Below the pieces are notes generated by a model. The model was not told where the DNA came from and made no database searches. It was given only the letters and a program-made list of their open reading frames with translations. Of a stretch of DNA of 64,000 nucleotides, positions 1 to 9,110 are shown piece after piece. Source of the DNA: Pseudomonas sp. IAC-BECa141 (GTDB taxonomy: Bacteria; Pseudomonadota; Gammaproteobacteria; Pseudomonadales; Pseudomonadaceae); assembly GCF_020544405.1 (NCBI RefSeq), contig NZ_CP065410.1, positions 2,542,001-2,606,000 on the forward strand. The letters run 5' to 3'. How positions within the stretch are numbered: the first letter of the stretch is position 1; each line of letters begins with the position of its first letter. The position numbers were made by a program, and so were the translations under genes.

Positions 1-231
1 GTCGTCCGGGTGCACGGTTTCGCTGGTCTGCCATTTTTTCAGTTCGTGGAGCGGGGCGCCGATGTAGTCCATGATTTGCCGGTTGACCTGTTCCAGCTCA
101 CCGGAAGGCGTCATGAAGGCGACCATGGCCGGGATGCTGTCGATGATGGCTTCGACCCCCGGCGCTGGCATGACCGCGTCATCCGCGCGGCCTGAAGCGT
201 CCTCGATGACGCGCTCCTGCTCGTTCGTCAT
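1..231 (-). CDS. PAS-domain sensor protein, N-terminal part (runs off the window)
   Basis: The minus strand reads open from an ATG at 229-231 to the window edge, giving 77 residues. Residues about 26-77 look like the start of a PAS domain: an IIDSIPAMVAFMTPSGEL stretch followed by VNRQIMDYIG and a VHPDD motif, as in PAS sensors of histidine kinases and diguanylate cyclases. The output domain lies outside the window, so the class of signalling protein is unknown. It faces away from the oxidoreductase gene, so the two share the intergenic region. The PAS call is from visible motifs; a sensor kinase is the commonest context but is an inference. Confidence 0.65.
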   Translation of the reverse strand, partial: MTNEQERVIEDASGRADDAVMPAPGVEAIIDSIPAMVAFMTPSGELEQVNRQIMDYIGAPLHELKKWQTSETVHPDD

Positions 232-570
232 ACCGATTCTCGTTGTGTGCAGTCACCGTTGAACAAAGATGCGCCTTCGGATGGCGCGCGCCCATCATAC
301 TTTGGTGTCGCCCGTCGCGAATATCGGCCGCCATCGCACGCTGCGACGGACATCACAGTGGCACTTTTGTAAGCCACTGTATCTACGGCCCCTCGAGCCA
401 TACAAACATGCAAATCAGCCTGTTCGAGAAACCGCGAGGATACATCCGCCGCGCAGTCTTGGCCCTGGTTTCAACGTCCTCCGACGATTGAATGAAAACG
501 ATGTGACGTCCGCACTCCTGCCACCGCAAAGGCAGCAGGACAGGCCGTCCCTTTGACAGGGCAGAACATT
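232..570. other. Divergent intergenic region
   Basis: No convincing gene lies here. The short open frames in it have no ribosome binding site and no recognisable motif. It separates the PAS gene and the quinone oxidoreductase gene and should hold both promoters. One inverted repeat is visible at 355-380, ACAGTGGC and GCCACTGT around a 10-base centre, which could be an operator or a small hairpin. Confidence 0.4.
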
Positions 571-1536
571 ATGAAAGCAGTGGTAATCGAGGCCTTCGGC
601 GGGCCTGAAGTCTTGATGGTGAAAGACATTCAACTGGCAGAACCGGGGCCCGGACAGGTCCTGGTCAAGGTCATGGCGGCGGGTATCAATTTCATGGACA
701 CCGGTGCCCGACGCGGGCTCGGCGCTGCCTGGGAACTGCCGCTGACACTGGGCGCAGAAGGCGCCGGCATCGTTCTGGCCACCGGCCCGCAGGTGACGGA
801 GTTCAGTGTCGGTGACCGCGTGGCCTGGCATTACGTGCCGGGCAGCTACGCTGAACAGGTGATCGCCCCGGTCAGCCAGTTGGTGCCGTTGCCGGACGAG
901 ATCGACTTCACCACCGCCGCCAGCCTGATGATGCAAGGCCTGACCGCCAGCAATCTGGTGGACAAGGTGCATGCGATCCAGCCGGGCGACGTAGCCTTCG
1001 TGCATGCGGCGGCCGGGGGCGTGGGGTTGATGCTGACCCAACTGATCAAACTGCTGGGCGGCAAGGTCATAGGCCGGGTTTCTCATGCCGACAAGGTCGA
1101 GGCGGTACTCGCGGCGGGGGCGGACTATGTGGTGATCGGGCGGGCGCAAAACATTGCCGGACAGGTCCTGCGCCTGACCGACGGCCAGCGGGTGAATGTG
1201 GTGTACGACGGCACGGGCGCGGAAGGTTTCGCCGACTCGCTGGAGATGTTGGACTACTTCGGCACACTGGCCTTGTACGGACCGTTCATGAACCCGACAC
1301 CGCCGATCGATATCTTCAGCATGCCGCGCAGCATCAAGCTGACGTATCCCTCGGTCATGCACTACGTGCGCAACCGCGAGGTGCTGCTGGAAAAATCCCG
1401 GCAACTGTTCGCGTGGGTCAGTGCCGGCAAACTGAAAGCCGTGATCGGCAAGCGTTATTCACTGGATGATGCGCAACAGGCCCATCGCGATATCGAGTCG
1501 CGCAACACGACGGGCAAGTTGATCATCGTTCCCTAG
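571..1536 (+). CDS. NADPH:quinone oxidoreductase, zinc-independent MDR family
   Basis: This 321-residue protein begins MKAVVIEAFGGPEVL, a typical quinone oxidoreductase (Qor) start, followed by a GroES-like domain (about residues 1-125) with GxNFMDTGARRG. The Rossmann half has HAAAGGVGLMLTQLIKLLG (about residues 150-170) for NADPH. Catalytic zinc ligands of classical alcohol dehydrogenases are not evident. The family reduces quinones or activated alkenes in the cytosol. ATG 571 was chosen over an in-frame TTG at 553 because conserved sequence begins there and an AGGG motif lies about ten bases upstream. Its end overlaps the convergent MFS gene by 14 bases. The substrate is unknown. Confidence 0.85.
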   Translation: MKAVVIEAFGGPEVLMVKDIQLAEPGPGQVLVKVMAAGINFMDTGARRGLGAAWELPLTLGAEGAGIVLATGPQVTEFSVGDRVAWHYVPGSYAEQVIAPVSQLVPLPDEIDFTTAASLMMQGLTASNLVDKVHAIQPGDVAFVHAAAGGVGLMLTQLIKLLGGKVIGRVSHADKVEAVLAAGADYVVIGRAQNIAGQVLRLTDGQRVNVVYDGTGAEGFADSLEMLDYFGTLALYGPFMNPTPPIDIFSMPRSIKLTYPSVMHYVRNREVLLEKSRQLFAWVSAGKLKAVIGKRYSLDDAQQAHRDIESRNTTGKLIIVP

Positions 1537-2752
1537 TGCCACGCCGGATCAGCAGGACCGCCAACACCTGGCTAGCGGCGAAAAACATGAACAGGTGTTG
1601 TGCGGTCCATCCGGCATCCAGCAGAAACCCGGCGACCACCGGCGAAATGATCGCCCCCAGACGCCCCATCGCCAGCACCACACCGACGCCGGTCGTGCGA
1701 ACCGACGTGCAGAACGCTTGAGGGGCCAGGACAAACAGAGCCGCGACTGCACCATTGAGCATCAGCCCCAGCGTGACCGCCACGAGTGCCGCCAGACCGG
1801 GGACGTGCGAGGCCGGCACCATCAGCGGCAGCAGTGCTGCGTCAAGCAGCAGAAAACCCGACAACAAACGTCGGCAGCCGAAACGATTGGCTGCCAGACC
1901 CAGAAACAGGGCGCCGAGCATGCCACCCAGCGCCAACAGCATCCCGATCCGGGCGCCTTGCTGGTCGGTAAAGCCATTGTCGACCAACAGGGCCGGCGTC
2001 CAGCTCATCACGAAGTAAAAGCAGAACATCAACAGAAAGAGTGCCAGTGCCAGCGACAGAGTCTGTTGCCACTGACCGGGTGAAAACGGCTGGCTGACGT
2101 CGTCAGGCGATAGAGGAGGAATTGGCGCGCGGTGTTCAAGTGCCAGAAATGACGGCGACTCTCGCAGCCAAAAGACACCGGCCAACGCCGCCGCCAGCGT
2201 GATGCAGCCCCCGGCGAGAAAGACATACCGCCAGCCCATCAAGTCATTCAGTCCATGCGCCAGCACACCGCCCAGACTGGCGCCCATGGCGAAGGCGAGA
2301 GATTGCAACGCGACGGCCAGATTGCGCCGCTGCGGGCTGGCGTGTTCGAACGTCAGCACGTTCGCGCCGACCAGCACCGCCCCAGTGCCGATGCCGGTCA
2401 GCAGACGCAGGAACATCAGCACGTGATGATCCGGACTCCAGAACGACAGCAACATACCCAGGCCACTGAGCAGCAGGCCGGCAAGCAATAAAGGTCTGCG
2501 CCCGAAGCGGTCGGCCCTGGGCGCAGCCAGCAACGAACCGAGCGCCATCCCGACCAGGCTTGCGCTCAACAACAGGCCCAGTTGCGCGCCGTTCAACGCC
2601 CACTCCGCCGCAACCCGGCTGGCGGTGAAGGCCATGGCCATCACGTCGAGTCCGTCGATCACGTTGAACAGCATGCACAGCCCGATCACCCACCATTGCG
2701 AAGTGGTCGATGGCGTAGTGCTCAGGCGTTCGAGCGCTGTTTCCCTACGCAT
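1523..2752 (-). CDS. MFS transporter, aromatic acid:H+ symporter-like
   Basis: A 409-residue inner-membrane protein with about twelve hydrophobic segments. The first helix carries FNVIDGLDVMAMAF, like the DGxD motif of the aromatic acid:H+ symporter (AAHS) family, and the loop between helices 2 and 3 has DRFGRRP, the MFS signature. It would import an organic acid with protons. ATG 2752 is preferred because AAGGA sits about seven bases upstream; an in-frame TTG at 2782 has no such site. It converges on and overlaps the oxidoreductase gene and diverges from the hydrolase operon, whose products could supply or use the transported compound, though nothing proves this. Confidence 0.8.
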   Translation of the reverse strand: MRRETALERLSTTPSTTSQWWVIGLCMLFNVIDGLDVMAMAFTASRVAAEWALNGAQLGLLLSASLVGMALGSLLAAPRADRFGRRPLLLAGLLLSGLGMLLSFWSPDHHVLMFLRLLTGIGTGAVLVGANVLTFEHASPQRRNLAVALQSLAFAMGASLGGVLAHGLNDLMGWRYVFLAGGCITLAAALAGVFWLRESPSFLALEHRAPIPPLSPDDVSQPFSPGQWQQTLSLALALFLLMFCFYFVMSWTPALLVDNGFTDQQGARIGMLLALGGMLGALFLGLAANRFGCRRLLSGFLLLDAALLPLMVPASHVPGLAALVAVTLGLMLNGAVAALFVLAPQAFCTSVRTTGVGVVLAMGRLGAIISPVVAGFLLDAGWTAQHLFMFFAASQVLAVLLIRRGTRER

Positions 2753-2968
2753 CCGCAATCCTTGTTCCGCTCTGTCATTCAAATGGGCCGTTTCCCCGCC
2801 GCATTCTGCCCGTTAACCGCTGCTGAATTCGAGCGCGATTTTGCGCGCCAGGCCAGCGCGTCATACCAAGGTATCGACCGACACCATCGTGTAATCGTCC
2901 CGATGCCAGCGCGGTGGTCTGATCCGATTGGCGATGCCTTTCGAATAATGACTACAAGGAGATCCATC

Positions 2969-4315
2969 ATGGTTGCGGTTCTGTCCGGTCTCACCTGGCG
3001 CCATTGCCTGGCGTCATCCATCAGGGGCGGCGCGCTCGGCCTTGCCGTACTCGCTGGCAGCAGCGGCGCCTGGGCCACGACGCCGGCCGCGGATTCATCG
3101 CAAGCCATTCGCCCGTACACCGTGCATGTCGACGAAGCGAAGTTGAGCGACTTGCGCAAACGCATTGCCGACACCCGCTGGCCGGACAAGGAAACGGTCA
3201 ACGACGTGTCCCAGGGTGTGCAACTGGCGCAGGTCCAGGCACTGGTCAAGTACTGGGGCAATGGCTATGACTGGCGCAAGGCCGAAGCGAAGCTCAACGC
3301 CTTGCCGGAGTTCGTGACCACCATCGACGGCGTCGATATCCAGTTCATCCATGTGCGCTCGCGCAATCCCAATGCGATGCCGCTGATCCTCACCCACGGC
3401 TGGCCGGGTTCGCAGTTCGAGTTCCTCAAGACCATCGGTCCGCTGACCGATCCCGTGGCCTACGGTGGCAAGGTCGAGGACTCGTTCGATGTGGTGATCC
3501 CGTCGATTCCCGGCCATGGTTTTTCCGGCAAGCCGACCGAACTCGGCTGGGGGCCTGACCGGGTGGCGAAGGCCTGGGATGTGTTGATGCAACGTCTGGG
3601 CTACAGCCATTACGTGTCCCAGGGTGGCGATCATGGTTCGGTGATTTCCGATGCGCTGGGCCGCCTGGCGCCGCCCGGCTTGCTGGGCATCCACCTGAAC
3701 ATGCCGGCCACCGTGCCGCCGGAACTGGTCAAACCGATCAACAGCGGTGATCCGGCTCCAGCGGGACTGACCGCACCGGAGGTCACGGCCTTCAATTCGC
3801 TCAGCCAGTTCTTCGGCCGCAACGCCGCTTACGGCGCAATGATGGTGACCCGGCCGCAGACCATCGGCTATCTGCTGGCCGACTCGCCCGCCGGCACGGC
3901 AGCGTGGATGTATGAAAAATTCGCCGCGTGGACCGACAGCGACGGTCAGCCCGAGAAGGTCCTGAGCCGCGATGAAATGCTCGATGACATCAGCCTGTAC
4001 TGGCTGACCGACAGCGGGGCGTCGTCCTCCCGTTTCTACTGGGAGAACAACAACAATAACTTCAGCGCCGCCGCGCAGAAGACCGCGGACATCAAGGTGC
4101 CGGTGGCGATCACCGTATTCCCCCACGAAATCTACCGTGCGCCGAAAGTCTGGTCGCAGCGCGCCTATCCCTCGCTGGCCTACTTCAGCGAAGTCAGCAA
4201 GGGCGGGCACTTCGCGGCATGGGAACAACCGCAACTGTTCAGCGAAGAACTGCGCGAAGCCTTCCGGCCACTGCGTGCGGCTGCGCAGAAAACCGCTGCG
4301 CAGGCAGCGCGCTAA
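2969..4315 (+). CDS. Exported epoxide hydrolase (EHN domain plus alpha/beta-hydrolase)
   Basis: A 448-residue protein with an N-terminal export signal (hydrophobic segment ending GAWA, about residues 17-36). The epoxide hydrolase N-terminal domain follows (YTVHVDEAKLSDLRKRIADTRWPD), then the alpha/beta-hydrolase core: HGWPGSQFEF supplies the oxyanion hole, GGDHGS holds the nucleophilic Asp where most relatives have GGDWGS, and GGHFAAWE holds the catalytic His. The family opens epoxides to diols. AAGGAG lies ahead of the ATG at 2969. It is the first of four same-strand genes all predicted to be exported. Export is unusual, as most bacterial epoxide hydrolases are cytosolic. Confidence 0.82.
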   Translation: MVAVLSGLTWRHCLASSIRGGALGLAVLAGSSGAWATTPAADSSQAIRPYTVHVDEAKLSDLRKRIADTRWPDKETVNDVSQGVQLAQVQALVKYWGNGYDWRKAEAKLNALPEFVTTIDGVDIQFIHVRSRNPNAMPLILTHGWPGSQFEFLKTIGPLTDPVAYGGKVEDSFDVVIPSIPGHGFSGKPTELGWGPDRVAKAWDVLMQRLGYSHYVSQGGDHGSVISDALGRLAPPGLLGIHLNMPATVPPELVKPINSGDPAPAGLTAPEVTAFNSLSQFFGRNAAYGAMMVTRPQTIGYLLADSPAGTAAWMYEKFAAWTDSDGQPEKVLSRDEMLDDISLYWLTDSGASSSRFYWENNNNNFSAAAQKTADIKVPVAITVFPHEIYRAPKVWSQRAYPSLAYFSEVSKGGHFAAWEQPQLFSEELREAFRPLRAAAQKTAAQAAR

Positions 4316-4386
4316 CCCTTCAATCCGCAAGCCCTTCAAACCAAAGAACGGAACCGCCGCCCGGCGGTTCACGAGGGAGACTCGGC

Positions 4387-5430
4387 ATGACTGACTCTAA
4401 TGCTCTAACCCCATCCCGGCGCTTGCTCACCGTTTCGATGCTGGCGCTTGCGCTGGGCATTGCCTCGGCATACGCCAGCGCCACCGAAGTGCCCGCCGGC
4501 AAGATCGACGCCATTACCGCCGGCACCAACGTATCCTTCGGCGCGCTGAAACACGTCAAGGCCGGATTGCTGGACGTGTCCTACGCCGAAGTCGGGCCCG
4601 CCGACGGTCCGGTGGTCATCCTGCTGCACGGCTGGCCATACGATATTCACAGCTACACCGACGTGGCACCGGCACTGGCGCAGAAGGGTTATCGGGTGCT
4701 GATTCCTTACGCGCGCGGCTATGGAGACACACGTTTCCTGTCTGCCAAAACCGTGCGCAACGGTCAGCCGGCGGCGCTGGCGAAGGATCTGATCGACTTC
4801 ATGGACGCACTGAAGATCAAGCAGGCCGTGCTCGGCGGTTATGACTGGGGCGCGCGCACCGCCGACATCGTCGCCGCGCTCTGGCCCGAACGGGTGAAAG
4901 CGCTGGTGGCGGTGAGCGGTTACCTGATCGGCAGCCAGGACGCCGGCAAGACGCCGCTGCCGCCGGCGGCGGAGTTGCAGTGGTGGTATCAGTTCTACTT
5001 TGCGACCGAGCGCGGCCGCCTGGGCTACGAAAAAAACACCCATGACTTCGCCAGACTGATCTGGCAGCTGGCCTCGCCGAAATGGAACTTCGACGACGCC
5101 ACCTACGACCGCAGTGCCGCCGCGTTGCAGAATCCGGATCACGTCGCCGTGTCGATCTTCAACTATCGCTGGCGCCTGGGGCTGATCAAAGGGGAGGCGC
5201 AATACGATCCGCTGGAGAAAAAACTGGCGGCATTCCCCTCGATCGGCGTGCCGACCATCACCCTCGAAGGCGACGCCAATGGCGCGCCGCACCCACCGGC
5301 CGAGGCCTACGCCAAACGCTTCACTGGCAAGTACGAATACCGGCTGATCAGCGGCGGCATCGGCCACAACCTGCCACAAGAAGCGCCGCAGGCGTTCGCT
5401 CAGGCGGTGATCGATGCCGATCATCTCTGA
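4387..5430 (+). CDS. Exported alpha/beta-hydrolase, epoxide hydrolase/dehalogenase-like
   Basis: A 347-residue alpha/beta-hydrolase with a signal peptide (hydrophobic core LTVSMLALALGIASAYASA). The HGWPYDIHSY motif is the oxyanion hole, GGYDWGAR carries an Asp nucleophile as in epoxide hydrolases and haloalkane dehalogenases, and SGGIGHNLPQEAP holds the likely catalytic His. Earlier in-frame starts overlap the upstream gene; ATG 4387 follows a GAGGGAGA site. It sits 71 bases after the exported epoxide hydrolase and 24 bases before a cytochrome P460 gene, so it is probably co-transcribed. Epoxide hydrolase versus dehalogenase cannot be settled from motifs alone. Confidence 0.78.
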   Translation: MTDSNALTPSRRLLTVSMLALALGIASAYASATEVPAGKIDAITAGTNVSFGALKHVKAGLLDVSYAEVGPADGPVVILLHGWPYDIHSYTDVAPALAQKGYRVLIPYARGYGDTRFLSAKTVRNGQPAALAKDLIDFMDALKIKQAVLGGYDWGARTADIVAALWPERVKALVAVSGYLIGSQDAGKTPLPPAAELQWWYQFYFATERGRLGYEKNTHDFARLIWQLASPKWNFDDATYDRSAAALQNPDHVAVSIFNYRWRLGLIKGEAQYDPLEKKLAAFPSIGVPTITLEGDANGAPHPPAEAYAKRFTGKYEYRLISGGIGHNLPQEAPQAFAQAVIDADHL

Positions 5431-5454
5431 TCGCTGGCTAAAGGGGATCCGACG

Positions 5455-5964
5455 ATGAAACTCAACCATTGGGCCGTGCTGCCAGCGGCCATTGCGCTCG
5501 CGGCACTGGCGGCTGCCGGTGTCGCTTTGGGCCAGGCCGATGACGGCGAAGCGTCGCCGATCTACGGCGTGAAGCTGCCGAAAAACTACCGCCAGTGGGC
5601 ACTGATTGCTCCGGCACAGGAAGCCGCGCCGCTGAATGAACTGCGCGCGGTACTGGGCAATGACCGGGCGATCAAGGCTTACCAGGGCAAGACGCTGCCG
5701 TTTCCCGAGGGCACGGTGCTGGTGAAGCTGGCGTGGAAGCACGTGCAGTCGCCGGAATTCGAGCCAGCCTCGATTCCGGGGGCGGCCACCACCGTTCAGG
5801 TGATGGTCAAGGACTCGCGCCAATACGCCTCGACCGGTGGCTGGGGATTCGGCCGGTTCATCAACGGCAAACCCGCCGATGAAGCCCAGCACCAGACCTG
5901 CTTTGCCTGCCATCAGGCGCGGGTGCAGAACCACGATTTTGTCTTCACCCGATACGCCCCCTGA
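5455..5964 (+). CDS. Periplasmic cytochrome P460-family haem protein
   Basis: A 169-residue protein with an N-terminal signal segment (PAAIALAALAAAGVALGQA) and a single CFACH haem-binding motif close to the C-terminus, followed by the VFTRYAP ending usual for the cytochrome P460 domain family. The middle has the KLAWKHV and TGGWGFGRF signatures. P460 proteins oxidise small nitrogen compounds or act as periplasmic redox proteins; many Pseudomonas members have no assigned role. It lies 24 bases after one exported hydrolase gene and 24 bases before another, an unusual setting that suggests one extracytoplasmic pathway. Confidence 0.78.
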   Translation: MKLNHWAVLPAAIALAALAAAGVALGQADDGEASPIYGVKLPKNYRQWALIAPAQEAAPLNELRAVLGNDRAIKAYQGKTLPFPEGTVLVKLAWKHVQSPEFEPASIPGAATTVQVMVKDSRQYASTGGWGFGRFINGKPADEAQHQTCFACHQARVQNHDFVFTRYAP

Positions 5965-5988
5965 ATCTGTCATACGAGGAACATCCAC

Positions 5989-6765
5989 ATGAAAAAAACA
6001 CTGACTGCACTCAGCATCGCTGCCGGCCTGTGCCTGGGCGCCAATGCCTTCGCCCAAACCGCCAAACCCACGGTCGTGCTGGTGCACGGTGCGTTTGCCG
6101 ACGCGTCGAGCTGGAATGGCGTGGCGAAAATTCTCGAGAAGGACGGCTACACGGTGATCGCCGCCGCCAATCCGTTGCGCGGCGTCAAGAGCGATGGCGC
6201 AGCGGTATCGGCATTGCTGAGCAGCATCCAGTCGCCGGTGGTGCTGGTTGGTCACTCCTATGGCGGCAACGTCATCAGTGAGGCAGCCAACGATCATGCC
6301 AATGTCAAAGCACTGGTGTACGTCAGCGCCTTCGCCCCCGAAACGGGTGAGACCGTCGCAGGACTCGCCGGCAAGTTTCCCGGCAGCACCCTCGGGCCAA
6401 CGCTGGCGCCACCCGTTGCGCTGGCCGATGGCGGCAAGGACTTGTACATCCAGCAGAGCAAATTCCACGACCAGTTCGCCGCCGACGTGCCGGCTGCACA
6501 AGCGGCCCTGATGGCCGCGACCCAACGCCCGGTGACCGAAGCGGCGCTGAACGAACAGGCCGGAACGCCGGCCTGGAAGCATATTCCGTCGTGGTACATC
6601 TACGGCGACAAGGACAAGAACATCCCGCCCCAGGCGATGGCGTTCATGGCCAAGCGTGCAGATGCCAAGGCGGTCGAGGTGGTGAAGGGCGGCTCTCACG
6701 TGGTGATGGTGTCGAACCCGGCGCCAGTGGCCCGATTGATTGAAAAAGCCGCGGCGGCCAACTGA
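5989..6765 (+). CDS. Exported alpha/beta-hydrolase (serine type)
   Basis: A 258-residue protein with a clean Sec signal peptide ending NAFAQ at about residue 23. VLVHGAFADASSW supplies the oxyanion hole, VGHSYGG the Ser nucleophile, and GGSHVVMVSNP the catalytic His; a YGDKDKNIPP segment carries the third acidic residue. It resembles the small esterase-like hydrolases often annotated as alpha/beta fold hydrolase in Pseudomonas. It is the last gene of the four-gene exported hydrolase/P460 run and is followed by a hairpin. Unlike its two upstream neighbours it uses Ser rather than Asp, so it more likely acts as an esterase or lactonase. Confidence 0.78.
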   Translation: MKKTLTALSIAAGLCLGANAFAQTAKPTVVLVHGAFADASSWNGVAKILEKDGYTVIAAANPLRGVKSDGAAVSALLSSIQSPVVLVGHSYGGNVISEAANDHANVKALVYVSAFAPETGETVAGLAGKFPGSTLGPTLAPPVALADGGKDLYIQQSKFHDQFAADVPAAQAALMAATQRPVTEAALNEQAGTPAWKHIPSWYIYGDKDKNIPPQAMAFMAKRADAKAVEVVKGGSHVVMVSNPAPVARLIEKAAAAN

Positions 6766-6768
6766 AAC

Positions 6769-6796
6769 CCTGCGACGTGCCGAGGCGCGTCGCAGG
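6769..6796. terminator. Hairpin between convergent genes
   Basis: Perfect 9-bp arms (CCTGCGACG and CGTCGCAGG) around a 10-base loop, placed between the stop of the serine hydrolase and the stop of the convergent transporter. No clear U-run follows, so it may work as a bidirectional stem rather than a classical intrinsic terminator. Confidence 0.5.
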
Positions 6797-6811
6797 TCTG
6801 TCACTTCGCGC

Positions 6812-8026
6812 TCAGGCAGCGGACACCTGCGGCGATCTTGCCGGTGCCAGTCTGAGCAGCGGGGTGATGCCGAGCATCAACAGCAGTACCGCGAACAGCA
6901 AGGTGTACGCCGGGCCATAGTGCCCGGCGTATCCGCGCAGGGCACCGAACAACAGCGGCCCGAGCGCGGCAATCAGGTAACCGATGAACAACATGAACAC
7001 CGTCCACAATCCGGCCTGTTCGCTGGTGCTGGCGTGATCCAGCGGCAAGGTCATGGCCACGGTGAAACCCATGCCCAACCCGATGGCCGCGAGCACCACG
7101 TACAGCATCGGCCAGTACGCCGGCAGGAACGCCATGCCGCCCACCCCGAGCAGGGCCAGCAACGCCGACAACCCGAGCAAACCGCGCCGGTCGTGGGCCT
7201 TGCCCGGAATCAGTCCCGCACCCACGCTGGCGACGGCGAACACCGCCGTAAAAATGCCCAGCAGGATGCCAGGGGAAATACTCGACGTGGCCGCTTCCAC
7301 CGAGGCAGGCGCCATCCAGGCGAAGAGGGCGTAGACCACGAATTGACCGGCACCGAAGTTCAACGCGATCAGCCACGCCTGCAGCTTGCCCCATGGCAGG
7401 CGTTTGCTCGGGTTCGACGGCGATTTCACCGCTGGCGCCGGTGTCGCAAAACGCCGTGCCATCCACACCCAACTGACGATGGCAGTGAGGCACAGCACGC
7501 TCCAGACTCCGGCGCTGACCCGCCAGTCTTGCGCCAGCTCGGCAATCGGCGCACTGAGCACCGCCGCGAGGGTCGCGCCCAGACTCAGGCCGCCGGCATA
7601 AATGCCCATGAACAGCGCCGGCCGTTGCGCAAAGTGGGTCTTGATCCACGCACCGGTCATTGCGCCGGCGACGGCAATGCCGATGCTGGCGAAGAACGTA
7701 CTGCCGAGCAGGAACAATGCGTTTGGCGAGATCGCCCGCAGCAAGGTGGACGCGCCCAACAGTGTCAGCGCGACGACGACACTGCGATCAATCCCGAAAC
7801 GTCGGGCCAGGCTCGGAACCAGCAATGCAAACACGCCCATGCACACGTCGGGAATCGAGGTCAGCAGCGCGGCCTGGGTGTAGCTCAACTGGAAGTGCTG
7901 CTGGATCAACAGCAGAATCGGGCCCACCGAGATGATCGGCGGACGCAGGGCGATGGACAGGATCAGCAGGCCGATCACCGCCGTGACGCTCTGCTGGTGG
8001 CCGAAGAGATTGCGGGTGATTGCCAT
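6812..8026 (-). CDS. MFS transporter, CynX/NimT family
   Basis: A 404-residue membrane protein with about twelve hydrophobic helices, starting MAITRNLF then ILSIALRPPIISVGPIL, a pattern typical of the CynX/NimT (cyanate and 2-nitroimidazole transporter) family. An upstream in-frame extension exists, but ATG 8026 follows a GAGG motif and begins with conserved sequence. It is divergent from an AraC-type gene 134 bases away, the usual arrangement when the regulator controls the transporter. Substrate unknown; cyanate is only the namesake of the family. Confidence 0.78.
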   Translation of the reverse strand: MAITRNLFGHQQSVTAVIGLLILSIALRPPIISVGPILLLIQQHFQLSYTQAALLTSIPDVCMGVFALLVPSLARRFGIDRSVVVALTLLGASTLLRAISPNALFLLGSTFFASIGIAVAGAMTGAWIKTHFAQRPALFMGIYAGGLSLGATLAAVLSAPIAELAQDWRVSAGVWSVLCLTAIVSWVWMARRFATPAPAVKSPSNPSKRLPWGKLQAWLIALNFGAGQFVVYALFAWMAPASVEAATSSISPGILLGIFTAVFAVASVGAGLIPGKAHDRRGLLGLSALLALLGVGGMAFLPAYWPMLYVVLAAIGLGMGFTVAMTLPLDHASTSEQAGLWTVFMLFIGYLIAALGPLLFGALRGYAGHYGPAYTLLFAVLLLMLGITPLLRLAPARSPQVSAA

Positions 8027-8160
8027 GGTCAAGGCCTCATTGATGAACAATGAGCGCAAGGCTAACAATGGGCCGGCCATGGCAAATGCCAGGATTTGTC
8101 GCCAAAGTGACAATCGCCGCTTTACCACGATCAACGTCTGTTTTCAGGAGGCAACACTCG

Positions 8161-8976
8161 ATGAAACAAGAGGTGCGCAAGGTCGTCGCAAAGCGAGGAT
8201 CCGCGCCGCGCAGCGAACGTTATCCCGACTATCAGGATGTGCCGCGCGTAATGACCGTGCTGGTGCGCGATCAGGCCACCGGCGAGTACAACGAACCGCA
8301 TGTACATCGACACGGGCAGTTGCTGTATGCCTCGAACGGCGTGATGCGGGTAGCCACCGAACGAGGGTTGTGGATCCTGCCGCCGAAGCGGGCGCTGTGG
8401 ATTCCGCCCGGAATGATCCACGATCAGTTGATGCTGAGCGCCGTCAAAATGCGCTCGATCTACATCGACCCGCAGGTCTGCGCCGGGCTGGGCCCTCACT
8501 GCAAAGTGCTGGAGATCCCCGGACTGCTGCGCGAGTTGATTCTGGCCCTGGCCGAGCAGCCGATCGAGTATCCGCAGGAGGGGCGCAACGCGCACATCGT
8601 GGCGCTGATAATCAATGAGTTGCAGGCGGCGCGGACGTTGCCGATCGAAGTGCCGTGGCCGCTCGACCGGCGACTGGTCACGGTCTGCGAGGCGATTCTG
8701 CAGGACCCCGGACAAGACCATTCGATCGGCTATTGGGCAGACCGGGTCGGCGCCAGTTCGCGCACGCTGATTCGCTTGTTCGTCAATGAGACCGGCCTGA
8801 ATTTTCGCCACTGGCTGCAGCAGGTGCGGCTGGCGACCGCCATCGACCGGCTCGACAAGGGGCAGTCCGTCGGGCTGATTGCCCGGGATCTGGGCTACGC
8901 CAGCCAGAGTGCATTCAGCGCAATGTTCAGACGGGTGATGGGCGAATCGCCCCGCGAATTTCTCGTCCGCGATTAG
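8161..8976 (+). CDS. AraC-family transcriptional regulator with N-terminal cupin
   Basis: A 271-residue regulator. The N-terminal half has a cupin-type sensing fold (EPHVHRHGQLLYASNGVM, LWILPPKRALWIPPGMIHD). The C-terminal half has two helix-turn-helix motifs, YWADRVGASSRTLIRLF and IARDLGYASQSAFSAMFRRVMGESPREF, the AraC signature. AGGAGG lies eight bases ahead of ATG 8161. Its divergent neighbour, the CynX-like transporter, is the most likely target. The ligand cannot be read from the sequence. Confidence 0.85.
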   Translation: MKQEVRKVVAKRGSAPRSERYPDYQDVPRVMTVLVRDQATGEYNEPHVHRHGQLLYASNGVMRVATERGLWILPPKRALWIPPGMIHDQLMLSAVKMRSIYIDPQVCAGLGPHCKVLEIPGLLRELILALAEQPIEYPQEGRNAHIVALIINELQAARTLPIEVPWPLDRRLVTVCEAILQDPGQDHSIGYWADRVGASSRTLIRLFVNETGLNFRHWLQQVRLATAIDRLDKGQSVGLIARDLGYASQSAFSAMFRRVMGESPREFLVRD

Positions 8977-9110
8977 GGTGTTTTTACGATTCCGATACCT
9001 TCGTATTCTGTCGTTGAAGGGAGGCGGGTGGTATCAATGACGCTGCTGTTGCAGGTGCATTGAACACCCAGCCTCGTTCCGCGAGGAACCTTCGAAGAGT
9101 GAGAATCCTG

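Noticed and set aside
4405..6804. A 799-codon minus-strand frame opposite the hydrolase/P460 operon
   Set aside because: It is rich in Arg, His and Gln without any domain, while the plus strand carries four clear enzymes.
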